Below are positions 52,363 through 60,128 of a stretch of DNA of 64,000 bases, in pieces. Location of the stretch: NCBI RefSeq assembly GCF_052045245.1, contig NZ_JBQEON010000010.1:1-64000 (forward strand). Direction: 5' to 3'. The notes below the pieces were generated by a model that worked only from the letters and a program-made list of their open reading frames with translations, was not told the origin of the DNA and ran no database searches. Position 1 is the stretch's first letter, and every line of letters starts with the position of its first letter. Origin of the DNA: Burkholderia sp052045245 (lineage in GTDB: Bacteria; Pseudomonadota; Gammaproteobacteria; Burkholderiales; Burkholderiaceae). The translations under genes were made by a program, and so were the position numbers.

Positions 52363-53649
52363 TCACCCCGGCACGAACACGCCCAGCGCCGCGATCGCCA
52401 TCGCGAGCGTCGCGAGCCAGCCGCCCCATGCGAGCCAGCCCGTGACGGCGAATTCGCCCATGATGCGCGTGCTGCCGGCCATCAGCATCATCACGACCAT
52501 GATCGGGACGGCCGTCACGCCGTTGATGACCGCGCTCCAGTAGAGCGCGCGGATCGGGTCGAAATGCATGAACGTGATTGCCACGCCGCCGATGATCGCC
52601 AGTGCGATGACCGCATAGAACTCGGGCGCGACGCCCAGCCGCAGCGCGAGACTGTTGCGCCAGCGGAGGGTGCCCGCGGCCGCATACGCTGCCGATCCCG
52701 CGAGGACCGGCAACGCCAGCAGGCCGGTGCCGATGATCCCGAGCGCGAACAACAGGTAGGCAAAGTGCCCGGCAATGGGTTCGAGCGCCCGCGCGGCATC
52801 CGCCGACGTCTTGACGTCGATGTGGTGCAGATTGAGCGTGGCCGCTGCCGTCAGCGTGATGAAAAATGCAATGACGTTCGATACGCCCATCCCGACCCAG
52901 GTATCGAAGCTGATCCGGCGCAACTGCGCGGGCGCCTGCTGCGGCACGCGTCGCAGCGGTCCCTGGGTCGGCGCCGCGCGCAGCTCCTCGACTTCCTGCG
53001 ACGCTTGCCAGAAGAACAGATAAGGGCTGATCGTGGTGCCGAGCACGGCGATCACGGTGGTCAGGTAAGCGGTGCTCAGCTGGACATGCGGCAGCACGAT
53101 CGCGCGGCCGACCTCGCCCCACGGGACGGGCACGATCAGCGCCACCGCGACATAGGCGAGCAGGGCCAGCGCGGTCCATTTGAGCAGGCGGGCGTAGCGG
53201 TCGTACGGCACGAAGATCTGCAGCACGGCCGACAGGCCGCCGAGGCAGACGACATAGCCTTCCTGCGGGCCGTGCAGCAGCAGGTTGACCGCCGCACCCA
53301 TCGCCGACAGGTCGGCTGCGATGTTGATCACGTTCGCGACGATCAGCAGCACGACGGTGGCATGGAGCAGCCAGGGCGGATAGTGCTTGCGCATGTTCGA
53401 CGCGAGCCCCTTGCCCGTCACGCGGCCGATGCGCGCGCTGACCAGCTGGATGGCCGTCATCAGCGGGTAGGTCAGCAGCAGCGACCAGAGCAGCTCGAAC
53501 CCGAACTGCGCACCGGCCTGCGAGTACGTGCCGATTCCGGACGGATCGTCGTCGGCGGCACCGGTAATCAGGCCCGGCCCGAGGCGCCGCAGCCACGTTG
53601 CCGCATGCGCCCGAGGCTGCACGGAATCGAGGGACTCGTTGTCGTTCAT
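52363..53649 (-). CDS. NRAMP-related divalent metal transporter-like protein, atypical motifs
   Basis: A 428-residue membrane protein with about 11 transmembrane segments, NRAMP family by overall order. The TM1 metal-binding motif, normally DPGN, reads DDDPSGIGTYS, and the TM6 region reads TTISPYLFFWQASQEVEE, without the Met-Pro-His of true Mn/Fe transporters. This suggests a different substrate (for example Mg, or none of the classic metals). The start at 53649 (MNDNESLDS) is chosen by homology; upstream codons are not supported. Confidence 0.82.
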   Translation of the reverse strand: MNDNESLDSVQPRAHAATWLRRLGPGLITGAADDDPSGIGTYSQAGAQFGFELLWSLLLTYPLMTAIQLVSARIGRVTGKGLASNMRKHYPPWLLHATVVLLIVANVINIAADLSAMGAAVNLLLHGPQEGYVVCLGGLSAVLQIFVPYDRYARLLKWTALALLAYVAVALIVPVPWGEVGRAIVLPHVQLSTAYLTTVIAVLGTTISPYLFFWQASQEVEELRAAPTQGPLRRVPQQAPAQLRRISFDTWVGMGVSNVIAFFITLTAAATLNLHHIDVKTSADAARALEPIAGHFAYLLFALGIIGTGLLALPVLAGSAAYAAAGTLRWRNSLALRLGVAPEFYAVIALAIIGGVAITFMHFDPIRALYWSAVINGVTAVPIMVVMMLMAGSTRIMGEFAVTGWLAWGGWLATLAMAIAALGVFVPG

Positions 53650-53998
53650 GATCGCGACCCGTTGGGAGGGGCAGTCGAGTCGCAATTGGCGTGCCTGGGA
53701 TGGCTGTGCCGGGCACGATCGGCTGATTGGGGCACGAAGGGTCGCCGGAAAGCCCGCCAGGCCGACGTGTGGAAAACCGGGGATACGGCAGGGTGCGACG
53801 ATGTGCCCGCGCATGGGCGCGGCAGGAGGCGGCAGCGTTGGACGCTGTCGCGCGAGACACGCCTGCCGCCATGGCAAGAACATGCGTGACGCGGCGCGGC
53901 GGCCGCTCATCGGCCGTGTCTAGCGCAGCATGGATGGCGTGTTGCCGCTACCGGCAGGCCCGCGACGACAGCGCAACCGACGCGCTGCCCGTTCGACC
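53650..53998. other. Intergenic region, no gene seen
   Basis: About 350 bp upstream of the NRAMP-like gene and downstream of a small exported-protein gene. No repeat or gene recognised. Confidence 0.45.
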
Positions 53999-54247
53999 TC
54001 AGCGCGCGGCCATCGCGACATCCTGATTGCCGCGCCCGGTCACGAGGCAGCCGGACATGTATGCCTCGCTCTGGCTCTCGGCAGCGGCGCTGCCGAAGCC
54101 CTTGCCGAGCGCGTCGTATTTCACCTGTTCGGCGCCTTGCGAGCATGCCATCGGGCTGGCGTCGCGGCCTTGTGCGTGCAGCAGCGCCCGATCGCCGATC
54201 AGGTAGGCCAGCAGCGCGAAAAAAGCGATGTGTACGACTCGTCTCAT
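53999..54247 (-). CDS. Small exported protein of unknown function
   Basis: An 82-residue protein with a signal peptide or single N-terminal membrane anchor (VVHIAFFALLAYLIGDRALL) and two cysteines (MACSQG and SGCLVTG) in the mature part, which could form a disulfide. Good ribosome-binding site (GAGGAGA). The mature part contains EQVKYDALGKGFGSAAAESQSEAYMSGC. Family not recognised. Confidence 0.65.
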   Translation of the reverse strand: MRRVVHIAFFALLAYLIGDRALLHAQGRDASPMACSQGAEQVKYDALGKGFGSAAAESQSEAYMSGCLVTGRGNQDVAMAAR

Positions 54248-54595
54248 GGTGTGTCTCCTCGTCGCTCAAGCGTAACGCGGACCGGTTTCGCGAAGCACTT
54301 GGGGCTTCCCCCGGTAAACGTCTGCTGAAATGGCGTTCGCCCGAGTGATCGCGTCCCCTTTTAGACGTCGCCCGAACCGGAAGATCGGCGCGCAGATGGC
54401 CGGTCAGGCGCGTGATTGACGCGAGTTTGACGAATGTCAGGGTGCGGGCAGGACGGGACGGTCGCACCGGCATTCAAAGCGATAGCATGGATGCATGTTT
54501 TAACGGAACGCGATGCGCGGCAAGCGATGGGCGCAGTGGTTCCGAACGCAGCAGGTACGTGTTGAACATCGCTATCGACATAGTGAGGAATCCAA
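54248..54595. other. Intergenic region, no gene seen
   Basis: About 350 bp holding the divergent promoters of the exported-protein gene and the 36-codon ORF. The last 100 bp are less GC-rich. No motif recognised. Confidence 0.45.
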
Positions 54596-54706
54596 ATGCT
54601 TGACGTCTCTTCCGTTCTGATCAGCATGGCGCCGTTGTGGGTAATCCTGCTGGGCGCGTCTTCGTTGGCGACGTATCTCGTCTTCGTGCGCAAGGTCGTC
54701 AAGTAA
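54596..54706 (+). CDS. 36-residue single-pass membrane protein (short ORF)
   Basis: An ATG at 54596 preceded by GAGGA begins MLDVSSVLISMAPLWVILLG, continues through a hydrophobic helix of about 25 residues and ends in a basic tail (FVRKVVK) at TAA 54706. The hydrophobic helix plus positive C-terminus and good ribosome-binding site make a real small membrane protein plausible. It is not part of any known family I recognise. Confidence 0.5.
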   Translation: MLDVSSVLISMAPLWVILLGASSLATYLVFVRKVVK

Positions 54707-54894
54707 GGATGTCGGCGGTGCGCGAACCCGCACGCGCACGTATGCGCCTCGCGGCGTTCGTGCGTGGCATGCGGCGGCCTTGAATCGACCCGAATGAAAC
54801 GATCCGCCGAAGCGGGTCCGTGACGACTTCGCCGGGCTGGCGCACATCGAGGTTTCCGGCGCGCGGCCGCACCACGCGACGGTGACGCGGCTGC

Positions 54895-55329
54895 TTACCG
54901 TACGGTCGTCACCGGCACATTCGCAATCCGCACGAGCCGGCCCATCATGCTGCGGCGGAACATCGACAGCATCGTGTGAAACGGATCGTGCCGCGGCGCG
55001 ACCACGACGATTTCGTCGCAGCCCGTCTCGGCCGCCACCGCCGCGATCGTGTCGGCCACCGGCCCGACCTTCTTCACGATGCTGTATCGGACCTCGGCTT
55101 CCCGCAGCATCCGCTCGGCGAGCGCCAGATCGTCGCACGCGAACCGGTCCTCGATCGAGCGCAGCCGCGACAGCGAATGAAACGCCTCGAGCCGCGTCGC
55201 TTCGAGCGGCGGCTGGACGTTGATCAGCACGATTTCCGACGCGCAACGCTCGCGATACAGGAAGATCGCGTGGCGGACCGCCTGCAGCGAGCGGGGCGAA
55301 TGACCGACCGGAACCAGCAGCTTGAGCAT
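54895..55329 (-). CDS. Universal stress protein, UspA family
   Basis: A 144-residue UspA-fold protein: LLVPVGHSPRSLQAVRHAIFL at the start, then LINVQPP, CDEIVVVAPRHDPFHTMLSMFRRSMMGRLVRIANVPVTTVR at the end. The classic ATP-binding G-x2-G-x9-G-S/T is degenerate (few Gly), so nucleotide binding is uncertain. The start at 55329 is chosen by homology. Divergent from the amidase gene with a 372-bp gap. Confidence 0.85.
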   Translation of the reverse strand: MLKLLVPVGHSPRSLQAVRHAIFLYRERCASEIVLINVQPPLEATRLEAFHSLSRLRSIEDRFACDDLALAERMLREAEVRYSIVKKVGPVADTIAAVAAETGCDEIVVVAPRHDPFHTMLSMFRRSMMGRLVRIANVPVTTVR

Positions 55330-55701
55330 GAGGATGCTCCGGAATCGAGAGGCTTCCAGCGTAGCGCGCGGCCTGGTCGCACGACCTAAAGAGATCGGGC
55401 GGCCGCGTAAAAATGGCGTCAACGTCCACCGCGTCTATTAGAAATATAAGAAATTTAAGTTTATGCGCATAAACGTTTTCACCAACCGGCCCGGCGGCGC
55501 AGCCTCGCCGATTCAGTCGGATCCTCAATGAATCGCGGCGAAAAATATCGAAGGTCGGCGATCCGGCGTCGCGTAGAGTAGGGCAACGGCCGCGGCGCGG
55601 CCTCCTCCCGGGCGTTCCAGGCTTTCCAGGCGATTCGGGACGGACGATGAGCGCCGCCACCACGCGGCCCGCCATTCCATTCCGATTCCAGGAGACCTCG
55701 C
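55330..55701. promoter_or_regulatory. Divergent UspA/amidase control region with a perfect 16-bp palindrome
   Basis: The AT-rich centre (about 55436-55480) contains GTTTATGCGCATAAAC at 55459-55474, a perfect palindrome and likely operator, closer to the uspA side. The amidase ribosome-binding site is CAGGAGA just before 55702. Confidence 0.55.
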
Positions 55702-57186
55702 ATGCCGCACGGCGCCCCGCAGCCTCTCGCTCCCGCTTCCATCACCGTCGACCCGATCGTCCGCCTGTCGGCCGGCGAGCTCGCGTCGGCGATCCGCAGC
55801 CAGGCGGTCTCGTGCGTCGAGACGATGCGTGCGTATCTCGATCACATCGAGCGCGTGAACGGCGCGGTGAACGCGCTGGTCTCGCTGCGCGATCGCGCGA
55901 CGCTGCTTGCCGAAGCCGCGGAAAAGGACGCCGCGCTGGCCCGTGGCGAGTATCACGGCTGGCTGCACGGGATGCCGCAGGCGCCGAAGGATCTCGCGAT
56001 GACGAAAGGGCTGCGGACGACCTACGGCTCGCCGATCTTCCGCGATAACGTGCCGCAGGCCGATTCGGTCGGCGTCGGGCGGATGCGGGCAGCCGGCGCG
56101 ATCTTCATCGGCAAGACCAACACGCCGGAGTTCGGCCTCGGCTCGCACACGTTCAATGAAGTCCACGGCGCGACGCGCAATCCGTACGACCTGACGAAGA
56201 GCGCGGGCGGCAGCAGCGGCGGCACCGCGGCGGCGCTCGCATCGCGCATGCTGCCGGTCGCCGACGGCAGCGATTTCGGCGGCTCGCTGCGCAATCCGGC
56301 CGCGTTCTGCAACATCTACGGTTTTCGTCCGTCGCAGGGCCGCGTGCCGCGCTGGCCGGGCGTCGACGTGTTCATGCAGCAGCTCGGCATCGAGGGGCCG
56401 ATGGGCCGCACGGTCGGCGACGTCGCGCAGCTGCTCGCGATCCAGGCGGGCTACGACCCGAACGATCCGCTGTCGCTCGCGGAAGATCCGGCCGTGTTCG
56501 CGAAGCCGCTCGACAAGGATCTGCGCGGCGAGCGCATCGCGTGGGTCGGCGACTGGAACGGCTACCTCGCGACCGAGCCGGGCGTGCTCGCGCAGTGCGA
56601 AAAGGGCCTCGCGACGCTGCGCGAGATCGGCTGCGACGTCGATGCCGCGCTACCGGCGTTCGCGCCCGAGCGGATCTGGCGTCTGTGGCTCGCGCATCGG
56701 CACCTGCTGTCCGGCGGCGGGCTGCTCGCGCACTATCGCGATCCGGCCCGGCGCGCGTTGCTGAAGCCCGAGGCGATCTACGAGGTCGAAGGGCTGCTCG
56801 CGATGCCGGCTGCCGAGGTGTTCGACGCGAGCATCGAGCGCACCGCGTGGCACCAGGCCGTGCTGAGCTTCTTCGATCGCTACGACTTCATCGCGGCGCC
56901 GACCGCGCAGGTGTTCCCGTTCGACGTCGAGCAGCGCTGGCCGAAGGAAATCGCGGGCCGCACGATGGACACCTACCACCGCTGGATGGAAACGGTCGTG
57001 CCGTGGACGCTCGCCGGCTGCCCGGTGATCAGCGTGCCGGTCGGCTTCAACGGCGCGGGGCTGCCGATGGGGCTGCAGCTGATCGGCCGGCCGCGTGCGG
57101 ATCTCGCGGTGCTTCAGCTCGCGCGCGGTTACGAGCGGGCGGCCGACTGGGTCGGCCAGCGGCTCCCGGCGTGGATGGCGGCCTGA
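55702..57186 (+). CDS. Amidase (amidase-signature family)
   Basis: A 494-residue serine amidohydrolase with the catalytic triad Lys96 (PKDLAMTKG), cis-Ser171 (SAGGSSGG) and nucleophile Ser195 (DFGGSLRNPA). The family hydrolyses amides to acids and ammonia. It is monocistronic as seen, ATG at 55702 after AGGAGA. The sequence resembles amidases annotated broadly in Burkholderia; natural substrate unknown. Confidence 0.93.
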   Translation: MPHGAPQPLAPASITVDPIVRLSAGELASAIRSQAVSCVETMRAYLDHIERVNGAVNALVSLRDRATLLAEAAEKDAALARGEYHGWLHGMPQAPKDLAMTKGLRTTYGSPIFRDNVPQADSVGVGRMRAAGAIFIGKTNTPEFGLGSHTFNEVHGATRNPYDLTKSAGGSSGGTAAALASRMLPVADGSDFGGSLRNPAAFCNIYGFRPSQGRVPRWPGVDVFMQQLGIEGPMGRTVGDVAQLLAIQAGYDPNDPLSLAEDPAVFAKPLDKDLRGERIAWVGDWNGYLATEPGVLAQCEKGLATLREIGCDVDAALPAFAPERIWRLWLAHRHLLSGGGLLAHYRDPARRALLKPEAIYEVEGLLAMPAAEVFDASIERTAWHQAVLSFFDRYDFIAAPTAQVFPFDVEQRWPKEIAGRTMDTYHRWMETVVPWTLAGCPVISVPVGFNGAGLPMGLQLIGRPRADLAVLQLARGYERAADWVGQRLPAWMAA

Positions 57187-57467
57187 CCCGCTGCCTGACT
57201 GCCTGGCACAGGGTGCGGGGGCGCCGCGCGCGGCGTCGATGCCGGAAATCCGACGCCAACGATATTGATGCGGCAAAGGAACGAATCCCGATGCGCACCT
57301 GACATCGCGCGGCAAACGCGGCGGAATGCGCGCGGTGACGTGACGCGGCGGCGGAATTGCAAGCGACCGCCGCGTGCGATTTCGTTTCGATGTGTTTCAG
57401 TCGTTGCGGCGGCGTGCGACGCGCTTCGACAATAACGGCCTCAATAATTCGGGCACGAGGCAAACAC

Positions 57468-58160
57468 ATGAAGCACATTCGCGCGACGGGCAAGCACCTG
57501 GCATCGGCAGGCATCGCATTCGGCATCCTGCTGGGCGTGAACGGGTCCGCGCATGCGCAGCTCGACCTGCAGTCGATCGGCTCGGCGCTGCTCGGCGGCG
57601 GGCAGCAACAGGCCGCGCCCGCGCAGGGCGGCATCGCGCAACTGATGCAAGCCTACGTCGGCGCGAACCAGCAGGTGCTGACCGGCCAGTCGTCGCTCGC
57701 GTCGGCGATGGGGCTGACCGGCGCGGCCGGCCAGGCGCAGCAGGCCGCCAGCCTGCTCGGCGGCGGCAATGCATTGACGCCGGCCGCGCTGTCGCAGATG
57801 GGCGGCGCGCAGCAGTCGGTGTCGCAGGCGCTCGGCCAGGCGTTCGCGAGCGGCGGCGCGGCGCGCGGCCCGGTCGACAAGCAGGCATTCAGCAACGGTC
57901 TGGCGTCGCTCGGCCAGGGCCTCACGCAATACTCGCAGCTGCAGTCGGGGCTCGGCAGCCTCGGTTCGACGAGTGCCGCGTCGCTGCTGCAGGCGGGCCT
58001 GAATCCGCAGAACATGCAGGCGGCGTCGTATATCGCGCAAAGCGCGCCGGGCCAGCTGCAGTCGCTCACGTCCACGCTCAGCCAGGCCGTGCAGTTCGCG
58101 ACGAGCCAGGGCATTGCGGTGCCGTCGGTCGCGTCGTCCGCGCTGAAGCTGCTGCCGTAA
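57468..58160 (+). CDS. Exported Gln/Ala/Gly/Leu-rich low-complexity protein
   Basis: A 230-residue protein with a signal peptide (about residues 1-33, ending AHA) and a mature part rich in Q, A, G, L and S (LLGGGQQQAAPAQGG, QALGQAFASGG, SLGQGLTQYSQLQSGLG). Almost no charged residues in the mature region. No domain recognised; the repetitive QxxL/GL pattern suggests a helical surface or secreted protein. The start follows a weak site (GGCACGAGG). Confidence 0.65.
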   Translation: MKHIRATGKHLASAGIAFGILLGVNGSAHAQLDLQSIGSALLGGGQQQAAPAQGGIAQLMQAYVGANQQVLTGQSSLASAMGLTGAAGQAQQAASLLGGGNALTPAALSQMGGAQQSVSQALGQAFASGGAARGPVDKQAFSNGLASLGQGLTQYSQLQSGLGSLGSTSAASLLQAGLNPQNMQAASYIAQSAPGQLQSLTSTLSQAVQFATSQGIAVPSVASSALKLLP

Positions 58161-58284
58161 CGCCGCCGGACCCGCGCGCGACGGCGGTGCCGGCCGCGCG
58201 CGCGGACCTTCGGGATAGCCCCGGGCAACATGGGGATTTCGCTCGATGCTATCGTGGCGTGTCTCCCGTTCCCGGTGCCGGTTC

Positions 58285-59118
58285 ATGACTGACTCGTTCG
58301 ACCTCCCGCGCTACTTCGCCCGCATCGGCTACGACGGCCCGGCCGAGCCGTCGCTCGACGTGCTGCGCCGGCTGCATCGGCTGCACCCGCAGGCGATCCC
58401 GTTCGAAAACCTCAATCCGCTGACCGGCGCGCGCGTCGCGCTCGACCTGCCCGCGATCGTCGACAAGGTGATCGGGCACCACCGCGGCGGCTACTGCTTC
58501 GAACTCAACAAGCTCTTCTACACCGCGCTCACGACGATCGGTTTTCGCGTGACGCCGCTGATCGCGCGCGTGCGCTGGATGCGGCCGCCCGACGTCGTCA
58601 CCGCGCAGACGCACATGCTGCTGCGCATCGATCTCGACGGCGCGGCGTGGCTCGCCGACATCGGCTTCGGCAGCGCGACGCTCACCGCACCGCTGCGCTT
58701 CGTGCCGGGCGAGCGGCAACTGACGCCGCACGGCGCGTTTCGCGTCGTCGACGCGCCGGTCGACGGCGAATTCGACATGCAGTTCGAGATTCCCGACGGC
58801 TGGCAGACCACCTACCGGTTTTCGCTGAAACCGGCCGAGTGGATCGATTACGACGCCGCGAACTGGTTCACGTCGACCTATCCCGACTCGATCTTCGTGA
58901 ACGACCTGATCGCGTGCCGCGTGCTGCCGGAGGGCCGCGCGGCATTGTTCAACACCGTGCTGACACTGCGCGACGCGGCGGGCGCCGGGCGCACCGTCAC
59001 GTTCGACGACGCGGCCGCGTGGGGCGCATGCCTGCGCGACACGATCGGCATCGATACGGCCGGCTTCGATCTCGACGCGCTGTTCGCGCGGGTGGCCGCG
59101 CGGGCGAACACGATGTGA
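58285..59118 (+). CDS. nat: Arylamine N-acetyltransferase
   Basis: A 277-residue NAT with the Cys-His-Asp triad in the right order: Cys71 (RGGYCFELN), His110 (AQTHMLL) and Asp125 (LADIGFGS). It transfers acetyl (or similar) groups from acyl-CoA to arylamines and hydrazines. Start at 58285 (MTDSFDLPRY) is chosen by homology; the frame is open upstream. Monocistronic, 113 bp before the methyltransferase. Confidence 0.93.
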   Translation: MTDSFDLPRYFARIGYDGPAEPSLDVLRRLHRLHPQAIPFENLNPLTGARVALDLPAIVDKVIGHHRGGYCFELNKLFYTALTTIGFRVTPLIARVRWMRPPDVVTAQTHMLLRIDLDGAAWLADIGFGSATLTAPLRFVPGERQLTPHGAFRVVDAPVDGEFDMQFEIPDGWQTTYRFSLKPAEWIDYDAANWFTSTYPDSIFVNDLIACRVLPEGRAALFNTVLTLRDAAGAGRTVTFDDAAAWGACLRDTIGIDTAGFDLDALFARVAARANTM

Positions 59119-59231
59119 CGGCAGTGCAAGCGGCCGTGCGGCGGTAGGGTCGCGCGTCGACGTCTGCCGCGCGCCGCGCCGCCGATTCCGGTACCCGATG
59201 GACTTTCGCCATTTTTCCAGCATGTGAGGGC

Positions 59232-60104
59232 ATGACGATGACCGATGACCGCCAGGATCAGGACGCCCCCGACAGCACTGCCGCGCGCGTCGCGCTGTGG
59301 CGTGCGCTGCACGTCGAACTCGATGCGCCGCCGCACGTGCTCGCCGACGAAGTCGGCCGGCAGCTGCTCGCGCCGGAACCCGGCTGGCAGCAGCGCGGCG
59401 ACATGGATCCGGAGTTCACGCGGCCGTTTCGCGCATCGATCGTCGCGCGGGCGCGCTTCATCGAGGATCTCGTCGTCGAGCAGGTCGCGCGGGGCGTGAG
59501 CCAGTACGTGATCCTCGGCGCGGGTCTCGACAGCTTCGTGCAGCGACGGCCCGAGATGGCGGCGCGCCTGACCGTCTTCGAGGTCGACCCGCCCGTACCG
59601 CAGGCGTGGAAGCGCCGCCGCTTGACCGAGCTCGGTTTCGGCGTGCCGGACTGGCTGCGCTTCGTGCCGGTCGATTTCGAGGCGAAGCAGTCGTGGCGCG
59701 ACGCGCTCGTGCGCGCGGGCTTCGAGGCGGGCAAACCGGCGATCGTGGTGTCTACCGGCGTCAGCATGTACCTGACGCGCGAAGCGAACGCGGCGGCACT
59801 GCGCGAAGTCGCGTCGCTCGCGCCGGGTTCGACCTTCGCGATGACGTTCCTGCTGCCGCTCGAGCATGCCGATCCGGACGTGCGTCCGGGGCTGGAAATG
59901 GCCGCGAAGGGCGCACGCGCGAGCGGCACGCCGTTCCTCAGCTTCTTCATGCCGGCGGAGATCCGCGCGCTGGCGACGGAAGCGGGCTTTACGCAGGCCG
60001 AGCACGTGTCGGCCGCGGCGCTCACGCGCCGCTATTTCATCGATCGCACCGACGGCCTGCGTCCGCCGAACAACGCCGAAGAGTTGCTGGTCGCGACGGT
60101 GTGA
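59232..60104 (+). CDS. Class I SAM-dependent methyltransferase, leucine-carboxyl-methyltransferase (TIGR00027) type
   Basis: A 290-residue protein of the LCM/PPM-like family: the SAM site is YVILGAGLDSF (about 92-102), the acidic residue binding ribose is in VFEVDPPVPQAWKR, and LTVFEVD/FVPVDFE follow. The family includes polyketide and peptide carboxyl methyltransferases. A second ATG two codons on is an equal start candidate. A GTGTGAC/GTCACAC hairpin at 60098-60119 spans its stop. Confidence 0.85.
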   Translation: MTMTDDRQDQDAPDSTAARVALWRALHVELDAPPHVLADEVGRQLLAPEPGWQQRGDMDPEFTRPFRASIVARARFIEDLVVEQVARGVSQYVILGAGLDSFVQRRPEMAARLTVFEVDPPVPQAWKRRRLTELGFGVPDWLRFVPVDFEAKQSWRDALVRAGFEAGKPAIVVSTGVSMYLTREANAAALREVASLAPGSTFAMTFLLPLEHADPDVRPGLEMAAKGARASGTPFLSFFMPAEIRALATEAGFTQAEHVSAAALTRRYFIDRTDGLRPPNNAEELLVATV

Positions 60105-60119
60105 CGCCGGGGTCACACC
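60098..60119. terminator. Hairpin in the convergent gap before NAD-GDH
   Basis: Perfect 8-bp arms GGTGTGAC and GTCACACC around GCCGGG, at the overlap of the methyltransferase stop and the convergent NAD-GDH end. No T-run, so weak as a terminator. Confidence 0.35.
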
Positions 60120-60128
60120 GGCCACGCA

